Shown piece by piece: positions 52,559 to 61,541 of a DNA stretch of 64,000 nucleotides. The translations under genes and the position numbers were made by a program. Source of the DNA: Nocardia uniformis NBRC 13702 (GTDB lineage Bacteria > Actinomycetota > Actinomycetes > Mycobacteriales > Mycobacteriaceae); the NCBI RefSeq assembly GCF_001613345.1, contig NZ_BDCE01000046.1:1-64000 (forward strand), read 5' to 3'. Each line of letters opens with the position of its first letter. The first letter of the stretch is position 1. Below the pieces are notes generated by a model, which worked only from the letters and a program-made list of their open reading frames with translations, had not been told where the DNA came from and ran no database searches.

Positions 52559-55110
52559 CCGAGGGACCGGTGCCCACGGTCAGTCAGGTGGTCGGCGTGC
52601 CGGGCGCTGCGGGCTGGAATGTCGACCTCGCCTCGATCGCCACGAAGGCCGATGAGATCGCCAAAGGCTTGCAGGATTCGGCCACCACCATGGACTCGAC
52701 GATCGACGCCATGACCTGGTCCGGCGAAGGCCGCAACGGCGCAGACTACCGTTCCAACCGCGAACGTGACCAGATGAACCTGCTCGCCGATCAATGGACC
52801 AACCTCGCCATCGTCAGCCGAGCCCACCAAGAAACGCTCGGCGGACTGGTGTCCACCGCGATCACCAATGTGAGAGCTGTGCGCGATGATGGATTCGACG
52901 TCGCCGAGGACTGGAAGGTCACCGACCGCTACAACTATCAGAAGGCGTTCGCGGCGATCACCGACGACTCGGCGCTGAGCCAGTCCTACCGAGACACGCT
53001 GACAGAAATGCAGACCAGCCGAGGCAACGACGCGACAAACAACACCGTGCTGCTGCAACGCCTCGCCGAGAGCCTGCGTGACGAGGACGCCGCCACCGCC
53101 ACCGACATCCGCAACACCCTCAACGCCATCGAAGCACTGGCACCAGCCTCGACGACCGAACTCACCCCCACCGCGGCCGAACAAGACGGCAAAGCCATCG
53201 CCGACGGCACCGCCACCAAGGAAGAGATCGCTCGAATCTCCGCGCGGCTGGGGGAGATCAACCTCACCCCGGACCAGTTGCAGGCGCTCGAACGCGGCGA
53301 GACCGTGAACCTACCGCCGGGCGAGCTGGCCTACCTGCAGGCTTTCTATGGTTACGCCGGCAAGGACGGGCTGCTGGGCCTTTCCGAGCAGCTCAGCTCC
53401 GATAACTCCGTCGAGGGACGGGCGTTGCAAACGCGCCTCGCCAATGGGCTGATGACGCTGTCGGATGAGAATGTCGTCGCCAGCGACGGAGCCGGAAATG
53501 TGTTGATGAGCGGCGGCTGGAACGCCCTGCCCGCCGATGTCCGGGATCTGGTCAGCAACCGTCGTGAACCCGGCGAGCGTTACCCGGAGGGGTACCAGCG
53601 TGATGTCGAACAGTTCGCCGCGCTGGTCAGTGCGGGGGATGCGCAACATCAGCCCGGCGACCGCTTCGCCGTGGAGATGATCGGGCTGGCCTCCAACGAG
53701 GCCACGATCTCCCACAACACGGTCACCCTGTGGGCCGATTCCGCCGCCTCCGACACGGCGATGCAGAATCTGATGCGGGCCGGGTCGCGCAATGAGGACG
53801 CCATGCACGCGCTGCTCACCGGTACCGGCGAAGGCCTGCTCGGTAGCGACTACAACCGCAATGAGGTGATGGCGCCGTTGATCACCCACGACTGGGACGA
53901 CGGCGGTGTCGCGTTGGGCAACATGTTCTCCTGGATCGGGGAGGACGCGAAGGTCGAGCCGGGACCGGACGGTTCACCAGGCGAGCCCACCGACGCGAAC
54001 AAGCGAGCGGGTCAGGCTGCGTTCGGGCTCTCGGAGATCCTGACCAGCACCGAATCCGTCAACGGCAAACCTTTGTTCGAGACGTGGCTCGATATGCCCC
54101 TCAACGGCGACCTCTCCGCCGAACGCGACCAATCGCTCGGGCAGGTCAACCCGCAGGCCGTTCAGGCGATGGCCTCGGCGTTGTCGCCGTATGTCGGCAA
54201 CTTGGTCGAGATGCCCTCTGACCTGGCGGGTACGGCGGGGTTCGGGGATCTCGGCGGTCCGCTCGAATCGGTGCGGTTGATGACGGTCCTCTCTAGTGAT
54301 GAGACAGCCAGCGCCATTATCAACGGGGCCGGATTAGCCGAATCCATGCGCATGGACGAGGTTTTCGCGGGAATGGAATCCGCGGGCGAGGGCAGACCCA
54401 ACGGCGGTGAATACGCCAACCGGCTCAACTGGCTGGTCCAGGAAGGCATCAACGCCGAAGCCGGTGAGCGCCAAGGCGATAACAATCAGCGAGCCGAGGA
54501 CGCGACTACCGCGCTGAACCGTGCCTACACCGCCGCGCAGATCGCGATCGGTGGTTTCGGCCCGCAACAGGCCGCCGCCATGGCGGTCGCGGAAATCGTG
54601 CGACCCGACGGGTTGGAACCGGACACGGCCAACCCCCACGGGACACGGACCTTCCCCGGCGTCGGTGACGTCGAAACCGTCTACAACGAGACCACATTCG
54701 GCAAAGAGTCGTTCCGCAAGTACACGATCCTGGAGTCCCTCACCCAGCAAGGCGTGATCAGCCTCGACTCGCTGCCACCGGAATTCAAGACCAAGGTCGA
54801 CGACAACACCTACGCCTTCAAAACCTTCACCGACTACACCAAAGAAAATCCCGAGCGTAGCTTCTACGGTGAGACGAACTCGACGGATCCGATCGGTGCT
54901 GTGCTCACGAACGCGGGCATCGACAGCACGCGACTTCAGACATACTTGGACGCCGCCGATAAGAAGGAATACACCGACTCCTACACCGACCTGACCCGTC
55001 CACAGCCGCCCAGCGGCCCCCGTCTGAGTCCCGCCGAATCGGTGGATCAGGTACTCAACGACCCGGACAAGGCGAAGAACGAGAACAACACATGGATTCC
55101 GAAGCTGTGA
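52555..55110 (+). CDS. Large candidate ESX substrate/effector
   Basis: 851 residues. N-terminal ~130 residues are a WXG-like helical hairpin (IDAMTWSGEGRNGADYRSNRE). The body is Ala/Glu-rich with helical repeats and segments such as GLGSDYNRNEVMAPLITHDWDDGG and NPQAVQAMASAL, resembling mycobacterial TPR-like region proteins found beside EspC-type genes. There is no signal peptide, as expected for a type VII substrate. No toxin or enzyme motif is recognised. The next gene overlaps by 4 bases (GTGA). Confidence 0.6.
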   Translation: MTEGPVPTVSQVVGVPGAAGWNVDLASIATKADEIAKGLQDSATTMDSTIDAMTWSGEGRNGADYRSNRERDQMNLLADQWTNLAIVSRAHQETLGGLVSTAITNVRAVRDDGFDVAEDWKVTDRYNYQKAFAAITDDSALSQSYRDTLTEMQTSRGNDATNNTVLLQRLAESLRDEDAATATDIRNTLNAIEALAPASTTELTPTAAEQDGKAIADGTATKEEIARISARLGEINLTPDQLQALERGETVNLPPGELAYLQAFYGYAGKDGLLGLSEQLSSDNSVEGRALQTRLANGLMTLSDENVVASDGAGNVLMSGGWNALPADVRDLVSNRREPGERYPEGYQRDVEQFAALVSAGDAQHQPGDRFAVEMIGLASNEATISHNTVTLWADSAASDTAMQNLMRAGSRNEDAMHALLTGTGEGLLGSDYNRNEVMAPLITHDWDDGGVALGNMFSWIGEDAKVEPGPDGSPGEPTDANKRAGQAAFGLSEILTSTESVNGKPLFETWLDMPLNGDLSAERDQSLGQVNPQAVQAMASALSPYVGNLVEMPSDLAGTAGFGDLGGPLESVRLMTVLSSDETASAIINGAGLAESMRMDEVFAGMESAGEGRPNGGEYANRLNWLVQEGINAEAGERQGDNNQRAEDATTALNRAYTAAQIAIGGFGPQQAAAMAVAEIVRPDGLEPDTANPHGTRTFPGVGDVETVYNETTFGKESFRKYTILESLTQQGVISLDSLPPEFKTKVDDNTYAFKTFTDYTKENPERSFYGETNSTDPIGAVLTNAGIDSTRLQTYLDAADKKEYTDSYTDLTRPQPPSGPRLSPAESVDQVLNDPDKAKNENNTWIPKL

Positions 55111-55910
55111 ACACGCGCGGTGCGGCCCGGATTGCCGCCGCGGTCCTCGCCACGATGGTGTCGGTCGCCGGATGCGGCAGTCCCGACACGGGCACCGACG
55201 CCACACCCGAACCCGCCAGCCCTTGTGCGGATGGTTCGGGTGGCTATCGACCACCGGCACAGGTGTGTGAGTCCACGGTGGTGTGGTCGGCCGAGCCGGG
55301 AATCGACTTGTACTCCTCGGAAGCGACCTTAGCCCGTGCGGGCGCGGAAGCGGACTTCATTTCCGGCTTCGCTGGGCCGCAATACGCCTACCCCGGATAT
55401 TCCGACGCCATCGACCCGGAGCGCGCCAAACGCTACAAGAACGACATCTACCGGGGAATACACTCGGGCACACTGCTCACCCATCTCCAGGAGATTCAAC
55501 CCACTCAGGACGGGTTTCACGTCAAATACTGCGTCGTGTTCAACGAGATCGCCGTCCGTCGCGACGTAGTCGGCGATGACCTCATAGGCTCGTACGACCG
55601 AGGGTCCGCTGTCGGTGTCCGGTTCACTCGCGCCGCCTCGGATCCGGGGGCACCCGCCACGACGGCGGCTCCGGCGACCAGGTATTCCCCGGCCCCGGAC
55701 CGATTGCATTGGCAGGCACCGACATCCAATGTCTTCGACGGCTGGACCGTTTCCTTCCCCGAGGGGGAGGACGTCACCGACCGCGCGGGCTGCGATGCAT
55801 GGGCGTTGAGCCTGTATCCCGACGCGCCCGAGAAGAACGAGTCGATCGATCTCGCCACCGCGCCGCCGGTCCAGCCTGCCTATCCCGGCTGGCCCGCTCC
55901 TCCGGACTGA
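55107..55910 (+). CDS. Putative lipoprotein of the ESX cluster
   Basis: 267 residues from the GTG of a GTGA overlap; an ATG five codons upstream is possible. Lipobox VSVAGC with lipidated Cys near residue 24, then a Thr/Pro linker and a globular extracytoplasmic domain with several cysteines (CADGSGGYRPPAQVC, YCVVFNE). Function unknown; coupling ties it to the large substrate gene, perhaps as an envelope partner or immunity-like protein. Confidence 0.65.
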   Translation: MNTRGAARIAAAVLATMVSVAGCGSPDTGTDATPEPASPCADGSGGYRPPAQVCESTVVWSAEPGIDLYSSEATLARAGAEADFISGFAGPQYAYPGYSDAIDPERAKRYKNDIYRGIHSGTLLTHLQEIQPTQDGFHVKYCVVFNEIAVRRDVVGDDLIGSYDRGSAVGVRFTRAASDPGAPATTAAPATRYSPAPDRLHWQAPTSNVFDGWTVSFPEGEDVTDRAGCDAWALSLYPDAPEKNESIDLATAPPVQPAYPGWPAPPD

Positions 55911-55977
55911 TGACCGTGCGATACCGAATCCCGACAGCCGGACGGCGGCCGCACCGCCTCCAGCGGAGCAGGACACG

Positions 55978-56184
55978 ATGAGTTCGCTGGATCTCCCACC
56001 CGAGCTCATGGCCGCGTTGAACACACCGGCGCCAGACCCCGCCACCACGCCCGAACCGGAAAGCGAATCGCCTGGTAAAGACGGCGGGCAAGGTGTCGAC
56101 CCCAGTTGGGCCGGTGAAATGAGTTACGAGGAGCGGATGTTCCGGGCGGAGAACTCCCGCATCGCCGCAGAACCACCCTGGTGA
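55978..56184 (+). CDS. Small hypothetical protein of the ESX cluster
   Basis: 68 residues starting MSSLDLPPELMAAL, a Pro/Thr/Glu-rich middle, and a conserved-looking end MSYEERMFRAENSRIAAEPPW. Preceded by gcggagcagg. No domain is recognised. Confidence 0.45.
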   Translation: MSSLDLPPELMAALNTPAPDPATTPEPESESPGKDGGQGVDPSWAGEMSYEERMFRAENSRIAAEPPW

Positions 56185-56235
56185 CGTTGAGTGGGGCGAG
56201 GACACGCGGCGGCAAACAACGAGCGCGAGGGGCCG

Positions 56236-56415
56236 GTGTCGATAACCGGCGCGGGTATCGACCCGATGATGGTGGCTGCGCGAACCTCGACCTCCCAGGT
56301 CGTTGCCGTGCGAACCCTCACCGCCCCGCCGGTTTCGAAACAGGATCTGGCCGAGGACGAGCGCCTGCTCACCGCACGGTGGTCATGGACGGCGAGAACG
56401 CCGAGCGATGGATAG
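56236..56415 (+). CDS. Possible small protein, weakly supported
   Basis: 59 residues from a GTG (gcgagggg upstream). Contains TRTLTAPPVSKQDLAEDERLLT-type sequence, globular in composition. It sits between two ESX-cluster genes on the same strand, which supports it, but the frame is not decisive and part overlaps alternative frames. Confidence 0.3.
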   Translation: MSITGAGIDPMMVAARTSTSQVVAVRTLTAPPVSKQDLAEDERLLTARWSWTARTPSDG

Positions 56416-56432
56416 AGCACGGAGGAAGAGCA

Positions 56433-57422
56433 GTGGGGTCGGTGTGGCGATGGGTGTGGGCAATGGTCGGGGTGGCGGTTGTCGCGCTACCCGGGTGTGG
56501 GACCGAGGTGCCGGGTACACCCGAGGCCGCACCGGTCGACCTGTGTTCGGCGCTGTCCCTGGATGAGGCACGAGACCTTCTCGATACCGGAGCGCAGACA
56601 CACGACGACCGGTCGAAGATCGTGCTGCAGAAGGGAATCGACTGGGATTCCTACTACCAGGGCCCGGTCGCGGAATGCCGATATGCGCCATTGATCGGGG
56701 CCAGCGACGGGATCGTGGTGTCGTATCCGCTCGGCGATCCGGCCCTCGATATCGCGGACTTGATCAAGGGTGTCTACGACACCGGGGTGCAGGATATCGA
56801 GATCGGGCCCGACAAGGCGGTGCTGGTGCGGCGCGATCGATTGGCGGGGGCCGCGGTCGAACATGGCACGACGCAAGTCGCGGTCAGCTGGCAACGCCTC
56901 AGCCTCGACGATGACTCGATCAGCGAGGAGGAGATGACGGACCTGACTGCGAAGGTCGCCGGACGTCTTCCGGAGCGAATGGTGTTGGCCGAGAACGATT
57001 CTCCGATCGAATGCGAGCAGGTGCGATCCGCCGACCGGCTCGTGGGCGCGGTGTCGTTCGGGTTCGGAAATATCGTGGACAACATCATGACCTGCGATTT
57101 CGCTGGGCCCGACGGGCTGCTGCAGGTCGAGGCGCGGGCAGAGAGCCGAGCTGGTGATATCGCCAGGCGCGCCGAGAGCGCGCGCGATGTACGGCAGGAG
57201 GAAGAGGTGACCCCGCCGGTCTCCGACGACGCGGTCACCTTCCTATGGCCTCCCGCCAACGCCAGATTCGAGATCACGACCTTCCTCATCGACCGCGCGG
57301 AGATTCGGATCGAGTTCCGGCACACGCAGTACGACCACACCATCGCCACCGAGTTCGACGAGGACAAGCGCACGATCACCGAAGACTCGATCGCCGCGGT
57401 GCGGGCATGGGAGCCGCGATGA
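56433..57422 (+). CDS. Putative lipoprotein, DUF3558-like size and layout
   Basis: 329 residues. GTG start chosen because ggaggaag lies just upstream; longer versions lack a site. Hydrophobic N-terminus (WAMVGVAVVALPGC) with a lipobox Cys, then PVDLCSALSLDEARDLL and a second conserved half with CEQVRSADRL and FRHTQYDHTIA. Pattern resembles DUF3558-type mycobacterial lipoproteins. Its stop overlaps the next start (ATGA). Confidence 0.6.
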   Translation: MGSVWRWVWAMVGVAVVALPGCGTEVPGTPEAAPVDLCSALSLDEARDLLDTGAQTHDDRSKIVLQKGIDWDSYYQGPVAECRYAPLIGASDGIVVSYPLGDPALDIADLIKGVYDTGVQDIEIGPDKAVLVRRDRLAGAAVEHGTTQVAVSWQRLSLDDDSISEEEMTDLTAKVAGRLPERMVLAENDSPIECEQVRSADRLVGAVSFGFGNIVDNIMTCDFAGPDGLLQVEARAESRAGDIARRAESARDVRQEEEVTPPVSDDAVTFLWPPANARFEITTFLIDRAEIRIEFRHTQYDHTIATEFDEDKRTITEDSIAAVRAWEPR

Positions 57423-58426
57423 ACACCGGAATGCGGCAGTGGCCGCTCGTGGCGGCCCTCGTTCTCGCGGCCGGATGCTCGACCAGCATCAGTGGTGACG
57501 CAATGCCGATCAATGCGGACGGCGATCTGCCATATGCGCGTTCGCTGACCGAGACCGACCGGGATCGGCTCGGCTACTACGCGATGATCCGATCGTTGGA
57601 TCCCTGTGGCCTCCTGGATATGGCGGCGCTGCGCGATCTCGGCGCGTTACGCCGCTTCGACGCCGAGAACACGGTCAACGGATGCCGGGCCGAAATCGAG
57701 GTCGACCGGAGCGATCCCACGCGCAGCAGGCTCGAGGTCGAGCTGTCGTTCGTCGACGACTGGGACCGCACGGACTGGACGACCATCACCGTCGGCGGTC
57801 AGTCGATCGGGGAAAGCGTGCAGAACTCGCCGGACCAAGCCCTTGGTAGCAACACCTGCCGAAGCAAGATCCCGTTCGACGGCGAGTACGACCTGCTACT
57901 CACGGTATCCCGGCGAACCGACGAGGCCGCGTGTCCTCAAGCCCGCACCATCGTGGCGGCCACTCTGCCGCTGCTGTCCCAGCGGCCACTCCGTGAGAGC
58001 TCCGAACGTAAAGCACGGCACGCGATCTCGATGCACGACCCGTGTGGATCATTCGAACCCTTGGCAGCGGCGCACACGATCACCCTCGATCGTAGGACCA
58101 CACCATGGAGCTGCGTCTTCTACCTCGACGGAGACGATGACCAGGCTAAACGAACCATAACGATGAGTTCGACCGCCATGAGCCGTCTCGAACGGTCCTC
58201 CGGCGGCGCCACTGCGACTTCGGTGGCGGGCAACGCCGCGATCCGTTCTCCTCTCGCCACTGTCTGCGAGGTCGAGGTCGCTGTCGGCGATCCTCCCGAT
58301 GGCAACAACTACGACCCGATCGCGGGCTCGAAATCAGTGACCAGCACCATTGTTGTCAGGGGACCCGACTGCGATTCGGCGGCGGAGCTCGCCGATATCG
58401 CTGTCACCACCTACCTACACGGCTGA
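57419..58426 (+). CDS. Putative lipoprotein, paralogous layout to its upstream neighbour
   Basis: 335 residues. Lipobox LAAGC (Cys ~20) after a short signal peptide. Two similar halves each with a CGLLD/CGSFEP-like Cys segment (DPCGLLDMAALRDLG and DPCGSFEPLAAAH), suggesting an internal duplication. Coupled to the preceding lipoprotein gene. Function unknown. Confidence 0.6.
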   Translation: MNTGMRQWPLVAALVLAAGCSTSISGDAMPINADGDLPYARSLTETDRDRLGYYAMIRSLDPCGLLDMAALRDLGALRRFDAENTVNGCRAEIEVDRSDPTRSRLEVELSFVDDWDRTDWTTITVGGQSIGESVQNSPDQALGSNTCRSKIPFDGEYDLLLTVSRRTDEAACPQARTIVAATLPLLSQRPLRESSERKARHAISMHDPCGSFEPLAAAHTITLDRRTTPWSCVFYLDGDDDQAKRTITMSSTAMSRLERSSGGATATSVAGNAAIRSPLATVCEVEVAVGDPPDGNNYDPIAGSKSVTSTIVVRGPDCDSAAELADIAVTTYLHG

Positions 58427-58558
58427 ACCGATGGGGTGGTCATGATCTGCGCCGATGTGCTGGTGACCCTGTCTGGTCTGGCTGGGTGATTCTCGCTTCT
58501 CGACGAAACCGACATCCACTTTGCTGTATAGACCGTGTCCACAGTCGGGCGAGGAGGC

Positions 58559-58897
58559 TCAGAGGGGAAAGTCGAATTCGCCGTCGGCGGTTGCGGCGAG
58601 GAAGGCACGCCACTCGTCTTGGTCGAAGTGGAGCGTGACAGGGGCGTCCAAAGCTTCGATGAGCGTGCCGGTGCCGTTGAGGGATACGGTGACCGTACCG
58701 TTCGCGCTGGGTCGGCCCGCGCCGACTTCGGAGAGCAGCGTGACCCAAGCGTCCTTGGTGAAGGTGATGGTGCCGTCGTCGGGGCGCTTACTGTGCCTCA
58801 GATACACGCGTTCTCCGGCGGGCGCTACCTCAACGCAATTCTCGCCCGCGCCACTGTAACTGGACTTGCGCCAGTGGAGGCGATCACTGTTGCTCAC
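58559..58897 (-). CDS. DUF397 protein
   Basis: 112 residues from a GTG inside the last codons of the upstream regulator gene (14-base overlap). Opening LHWRKSSYSGAGENCVEVA is the DUF397 signature; ends with FDQDEWRAFLAATADGEFD. Two DUF397-like halves may be present (VYLRHSKRP and LIEALDAPVTLHF). These small proteins accompany XRE/DUF5753 regulators in actinobacteria, including the WhiJ-type developmental pairs. Confidence 0.8.
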   Translation of the reverse strand: MSNSDRLHWRKSSYSGAGENCVEVAPAGERVYLRHSKRPDDGTITFTKDAWVTLLSEVGAGRPSANGTVTVSLNGTGTLIEALDAPVTLHFDQDEWRAFLAATADGEFDFPL

Positions 58898-59774
58898 CCG
58901 CTGCTCCCTGATCTTCTTGTGCTGCAAGAATTTCGATGCGGCTTTGGATGAAATCGGCGGAGTCGGCCGTCGACAGCGCCGTTCTGCAAAGCCGATCAGC
59001 CACCATCCTATACTCCTCGACCAGGTCTTCCTCTTGCACATACAGTGCGCCAGAGGGGTATTCGATATAGCCGATGGATTGAGCCTGGCAGAAGTCGAGG
59101 AGCATGAAGTCGCCGTCGAGGCCGTCGTGTACCGCGACGGCAGTGGGCATTACGTGCAACTCGACATTGTCCAGCCTCATCAGCTCGATCAGGTGCTCGA
59201 GCTGGCCGCGCATCACCTGCGGACCGCCGATCATCCGCTCGAGGACATGTTCCTCGATCACTGCACGGAACCGCAGGTTGTCTACCCCCGCGAGGCGCTG
59301 TCGGGCCATGCGTGCCCGAACGACCTGTGGGACATCCCGGGGTGCTACGCGAAGATCTCCGTCAAGTTGCGCCGTTGCGTAGTCGGCGGTCTGCAGCTGA
59401 CCCGGCAACAACTGGGGCTCGTAGGTGAAGGCGGCGGTGGCAAGTCCTTCGAGTCCGACGAACGTTTTGAACCATCCGGGCAGTACGTCCCGGAATGGCG
59501 CCCACCAGGTGGTTTGGTCGGCGCGGGCCGCCAATGACGTGATCCGGTCCCGGTGTGCAACGCCGACACCATAGAAGGTCAGCAGCTTGTCGACCTCATC
59601 GGGTTGTTGCTGGATCTTGGCGGTTTCGAGTGAGTTGATACGCGATTGCGCGCAGCCGAGGATTCTGGCTGCTTCGACCTGGGTCTTGCTGACGCGTTCG
59701 CGGGCGACGCGCAGATCGTGGCCGATCAGGAAACGCAGCGCGGACGGGTCGAAGCGCTTATCGGGCTCGGGCAT
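58884..59774 (-). CDS. XRE-family regulator with DUF5753 domain
   Basis: 296 residues; ATG at 59774 follows aaggagg. N-terminal HTH (RVSKTQVEAARILGCAQSRINSLE) and a C-terminal DUF5753 region with QTADYATAQLDGDL, LELMRLDNVELHV and GYIEYPSGALY. The downstream DUF397 gene overlaps it. Such pairs act as WhiJ-like regulators; the target here is unknown. Confidence 0.82.
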   Translation of the reverse strand: MPEPDKRFDPSALRFLIGHDLRVARERVSKTQVEAARILGCAQSRINSLETAKIQQQPDEVDKLLTFYGVGVAHRDRITSLAARADQTTWWAPFRDVLPGWFKTFVGLEGLATAAFTYEPQLLPGQLQTADYATAQLDGDLRVAPRDVPQVVRARMARQRLAGVDNLRFRAVIEEHVLERMIGGPQVMRGQLEHLIELMRLDNVELHVMPTAVAVHDGLDGDFMLLDFCQAQSIGYIEYPSGALYVQEEDLVEEYRMVADRLCRTALSTADSADFIQSRIEILAAQEDQGAAGEQQ

Positions 59775-60197
59775 CGGATTCCTCCTTGATGGATGCACGA
59801 TAGCCAATCGGCACATTCAAGATTGAAACACCGACGGATCTCTCACAGTAGAGATTGTGATCGAGATATATCTGAGCTAGAGTCTGAGTATCAGGAAATG
59901 AGACCTGCATCACAGTGGGGATCAGGTAGTCGATGTCTCCGATGCGGGTTCGCTGCGAGAGCAGATGGGCGGACGTGACCGATGCGGAAACGGAGACTGC
60001 GGCAACGAACGCAGGTTCGGTCGGCCTGTGGAACTCCTTCGTCTTCCGCCAGACATCTCAGGATTGCCGAACGGCTCGGAGTAGATATCCGGGGCGAGGC
60101 GAGCAGGAGAGATGCGCAAATGCGGATTCTGCTGGAAATCAATAAGAACCATGCCGGTGCCGCGCGGTCGGCTACCAGCGACAGGGGATGAGTGCAC
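59775..60197. promoter_or_regulatory. Divergent region with inverted repeat upstream of the XRE regulator
   Basis: About 420 bases without a supported gene. It contains the inverted repeat TCACA (59843-59847) ... TGTGA (59856-59860) and a nearby gatatatc palindrome in a locally AT-rich stretch, suited to an operator/promoter for the XRE gene. A small frame at 60112 encoding MRKCGFCWKS overlaps the DUF4254 gene too far to be convincing. Confidence 0.4.
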
Positions 60198-60620
60198 ATG
60201 GACCTGTTACCTGCGAAGAACCGCGTCTTGGCTGCCTGCCGGGGCGACATTCAGGAGGACCATCCGCTGCTGCGTTGGGCCGAAGCCCTCGCGGATCTTC
60301 ATCAGGAGCGGTTGAGTACCGAACCGGTGGCACGCGCAGCGGTCGATCAACGGCGTGCTGCACTGGTGGACAGCATCGATCAATGGGCGAACCGGGGGCT
60401 TCCGCCCTCTCTTGGCGGTGCTCGGCTACACACGGAAAGCCTCGGTTCGGTCGTCGACCGCCTTGCCATGTTCACCGCGTGCGCGTACGCGGCGCTGGCC
60501 AGTACCTCCGAGTGGGAGCTCTGGGATGCGTGGGAGCGCTTGGCCGAGTTGGCCGTTGGCTACGACGACTTGAAGGACGAAGTCGCTACCGGGCGACGCC
60601 GGTTGCCCGGTGGGCGGTGA
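60198..60620 (+). CDS. DUF4254 protein
   Basis: 140 residues (ATG 60198; GTG 60192 alternative). Opening LLPAKNRVLAACRG, WAEALADLHQERL and LPPSLGGARLHTESLGSVVDRLA, ending in ELAVGYDDLKDEVATGRRRLP, all typical of DUF4254 proteins in Nocardia. All helical, no known function. Stands alone. Confidence 0.75.
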   Translation: MDLLPAKNRVLAACRGDIQEDHPLLRWAEALADLHQERLSTEPVARAAVDQRRAALVDSIDQWANRGLPPSLGGARLHTESLGSVVDRLAMFTACAYAALASTSEWELWDAWERLAELAVGYDDLKDEVATGRRRLPGGR

Positions 60621-60736
60621 TCGAAACCGACCGAAAGCGGGTGCACAACAATGAATTTCAGACCAGTATCCCCTGATCAAGAGCCTTTAGTTGGAAGTCC
60701 CGGACAGCAGGTCCAGCATGCGGGGAGGCGAGCGTG

Positions 60737-60949
60737 ATGTCGATGGTATGGCCTTTTCTCATGGGTGTTGTTCTCGGTGGCCTGGTGGTATGGATCCTCA
60801 TCTTGGCCCTTGCTGCCATCGACTCTCCCCGCACGGCGACCGCGCGGCACGAGGGCTGGACGGTGCGGAGCATCCAAGCCCGAATCGAACGTGAGCAAAA
60901 CGAACGGCAACGCCGCGAACCCGGCCTCGGGTATCGGCGTGCTGCGTGA
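60737..60949 (+). CDS. Small single-pass membrane protein
   Basis: 70 residues from ATG 60737 (GTG 60734 possible), ggggagg upstream. One membrane helix (FLMGVVLGGLVVWILILALAA), then a basic cytoplasmic helix (SIQARIEREQNERQRRE). No function is recognised. Confidence 0.5.
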   Translation: MSMVWPFLMGVVLGGLVVWILILALAAIDSPRTATARHEGWTVRSIQARIEREQNERQRREPGLGYRRAA

Positions 60950-61048
60950 GGCTGAGGAACACAGTGTCTGCTTTCGTGGCATTGGCGATGCGAAACACCG
61001 CCGGGCCACGGCGATTCCGGAACAGCCGCAACGACAGGACAGGAGCAC

Positions 61049-61414
61049 ATGATGGTGAGCCGATGGGCGGGCGCCGATATGCGGCTGCGCGCCTACGGAA
61101 TCGTCCTCAGTGATGAGCCGGGACTGCGAACCGATGCTGATGTCGGCGCGATCCGTACACTCGCTCGTCGTAATGGCATGCATCTGTGCGCGATTTCGGT
61201 CGTGGGCTCCGATGCTGACCTCAGCCTTCTGCTGGCAAGCTTCCCCTCGTCCGGAATCGGTGCGGTTCTCGTTCCCAGCGTGCGCCAATTGATGGGCTGG
61301 CTCGACGCCCTGCGTGCAGAAGCCGATGTGTGGACCGTTGCCCCGCGGGGATATTGGCCGAGGCGAAGCTCCGGCAAGGCTTGCAGCTTCATCTCGGCAT
61401 CCGCTGTGAATTGA
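61049..61414 (+). CDS. Conserved hypothetical protein
   Basis: 121 residues; aggag seven bases before the ATG. The sequence RAYGIVLSDEPGLRTDADVGAIRTLAR with an alternating strand-helix pattern (LCAISVVGSDADLSLLLASF, GAVLVPSVRQLMGWLDALRA) suggests a small alpha/beta fold. No motif assigned. The C-terminal ~20 residues are less convincing. Confidence 0.5.
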   Translation: MMVSRWAGADMRLRAYGIVLSDEPGLRTDADVGAIRTLARRNGMHLCAISVVGSDADLSLLLASFPSSGIGAVLVPSVRQLMGWLDALRAEADVWTVAPRGYWPRRSSGKACSFISASAVN

Positions 61415-61541
61415 TCCACACTCGTCCGGCCAGCCGGGGACGGCCGCGGTGTCGGCCGTTTGGCCGCCGCGGACTGGGCACGGCTCGCGAAGCGCGACTT
61501 CGCGCTCGAACTTCTCAGTAGAAGCATTCTGTGTCAGTGGG

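Noticed and set aside
60112..60315. Small Cys-containing protein starting MRKCGFCWKS
   Set aside because: Overlaps the DUF4254 gene by more than 100 bases on the same strand and changes to low-quality sequence there.
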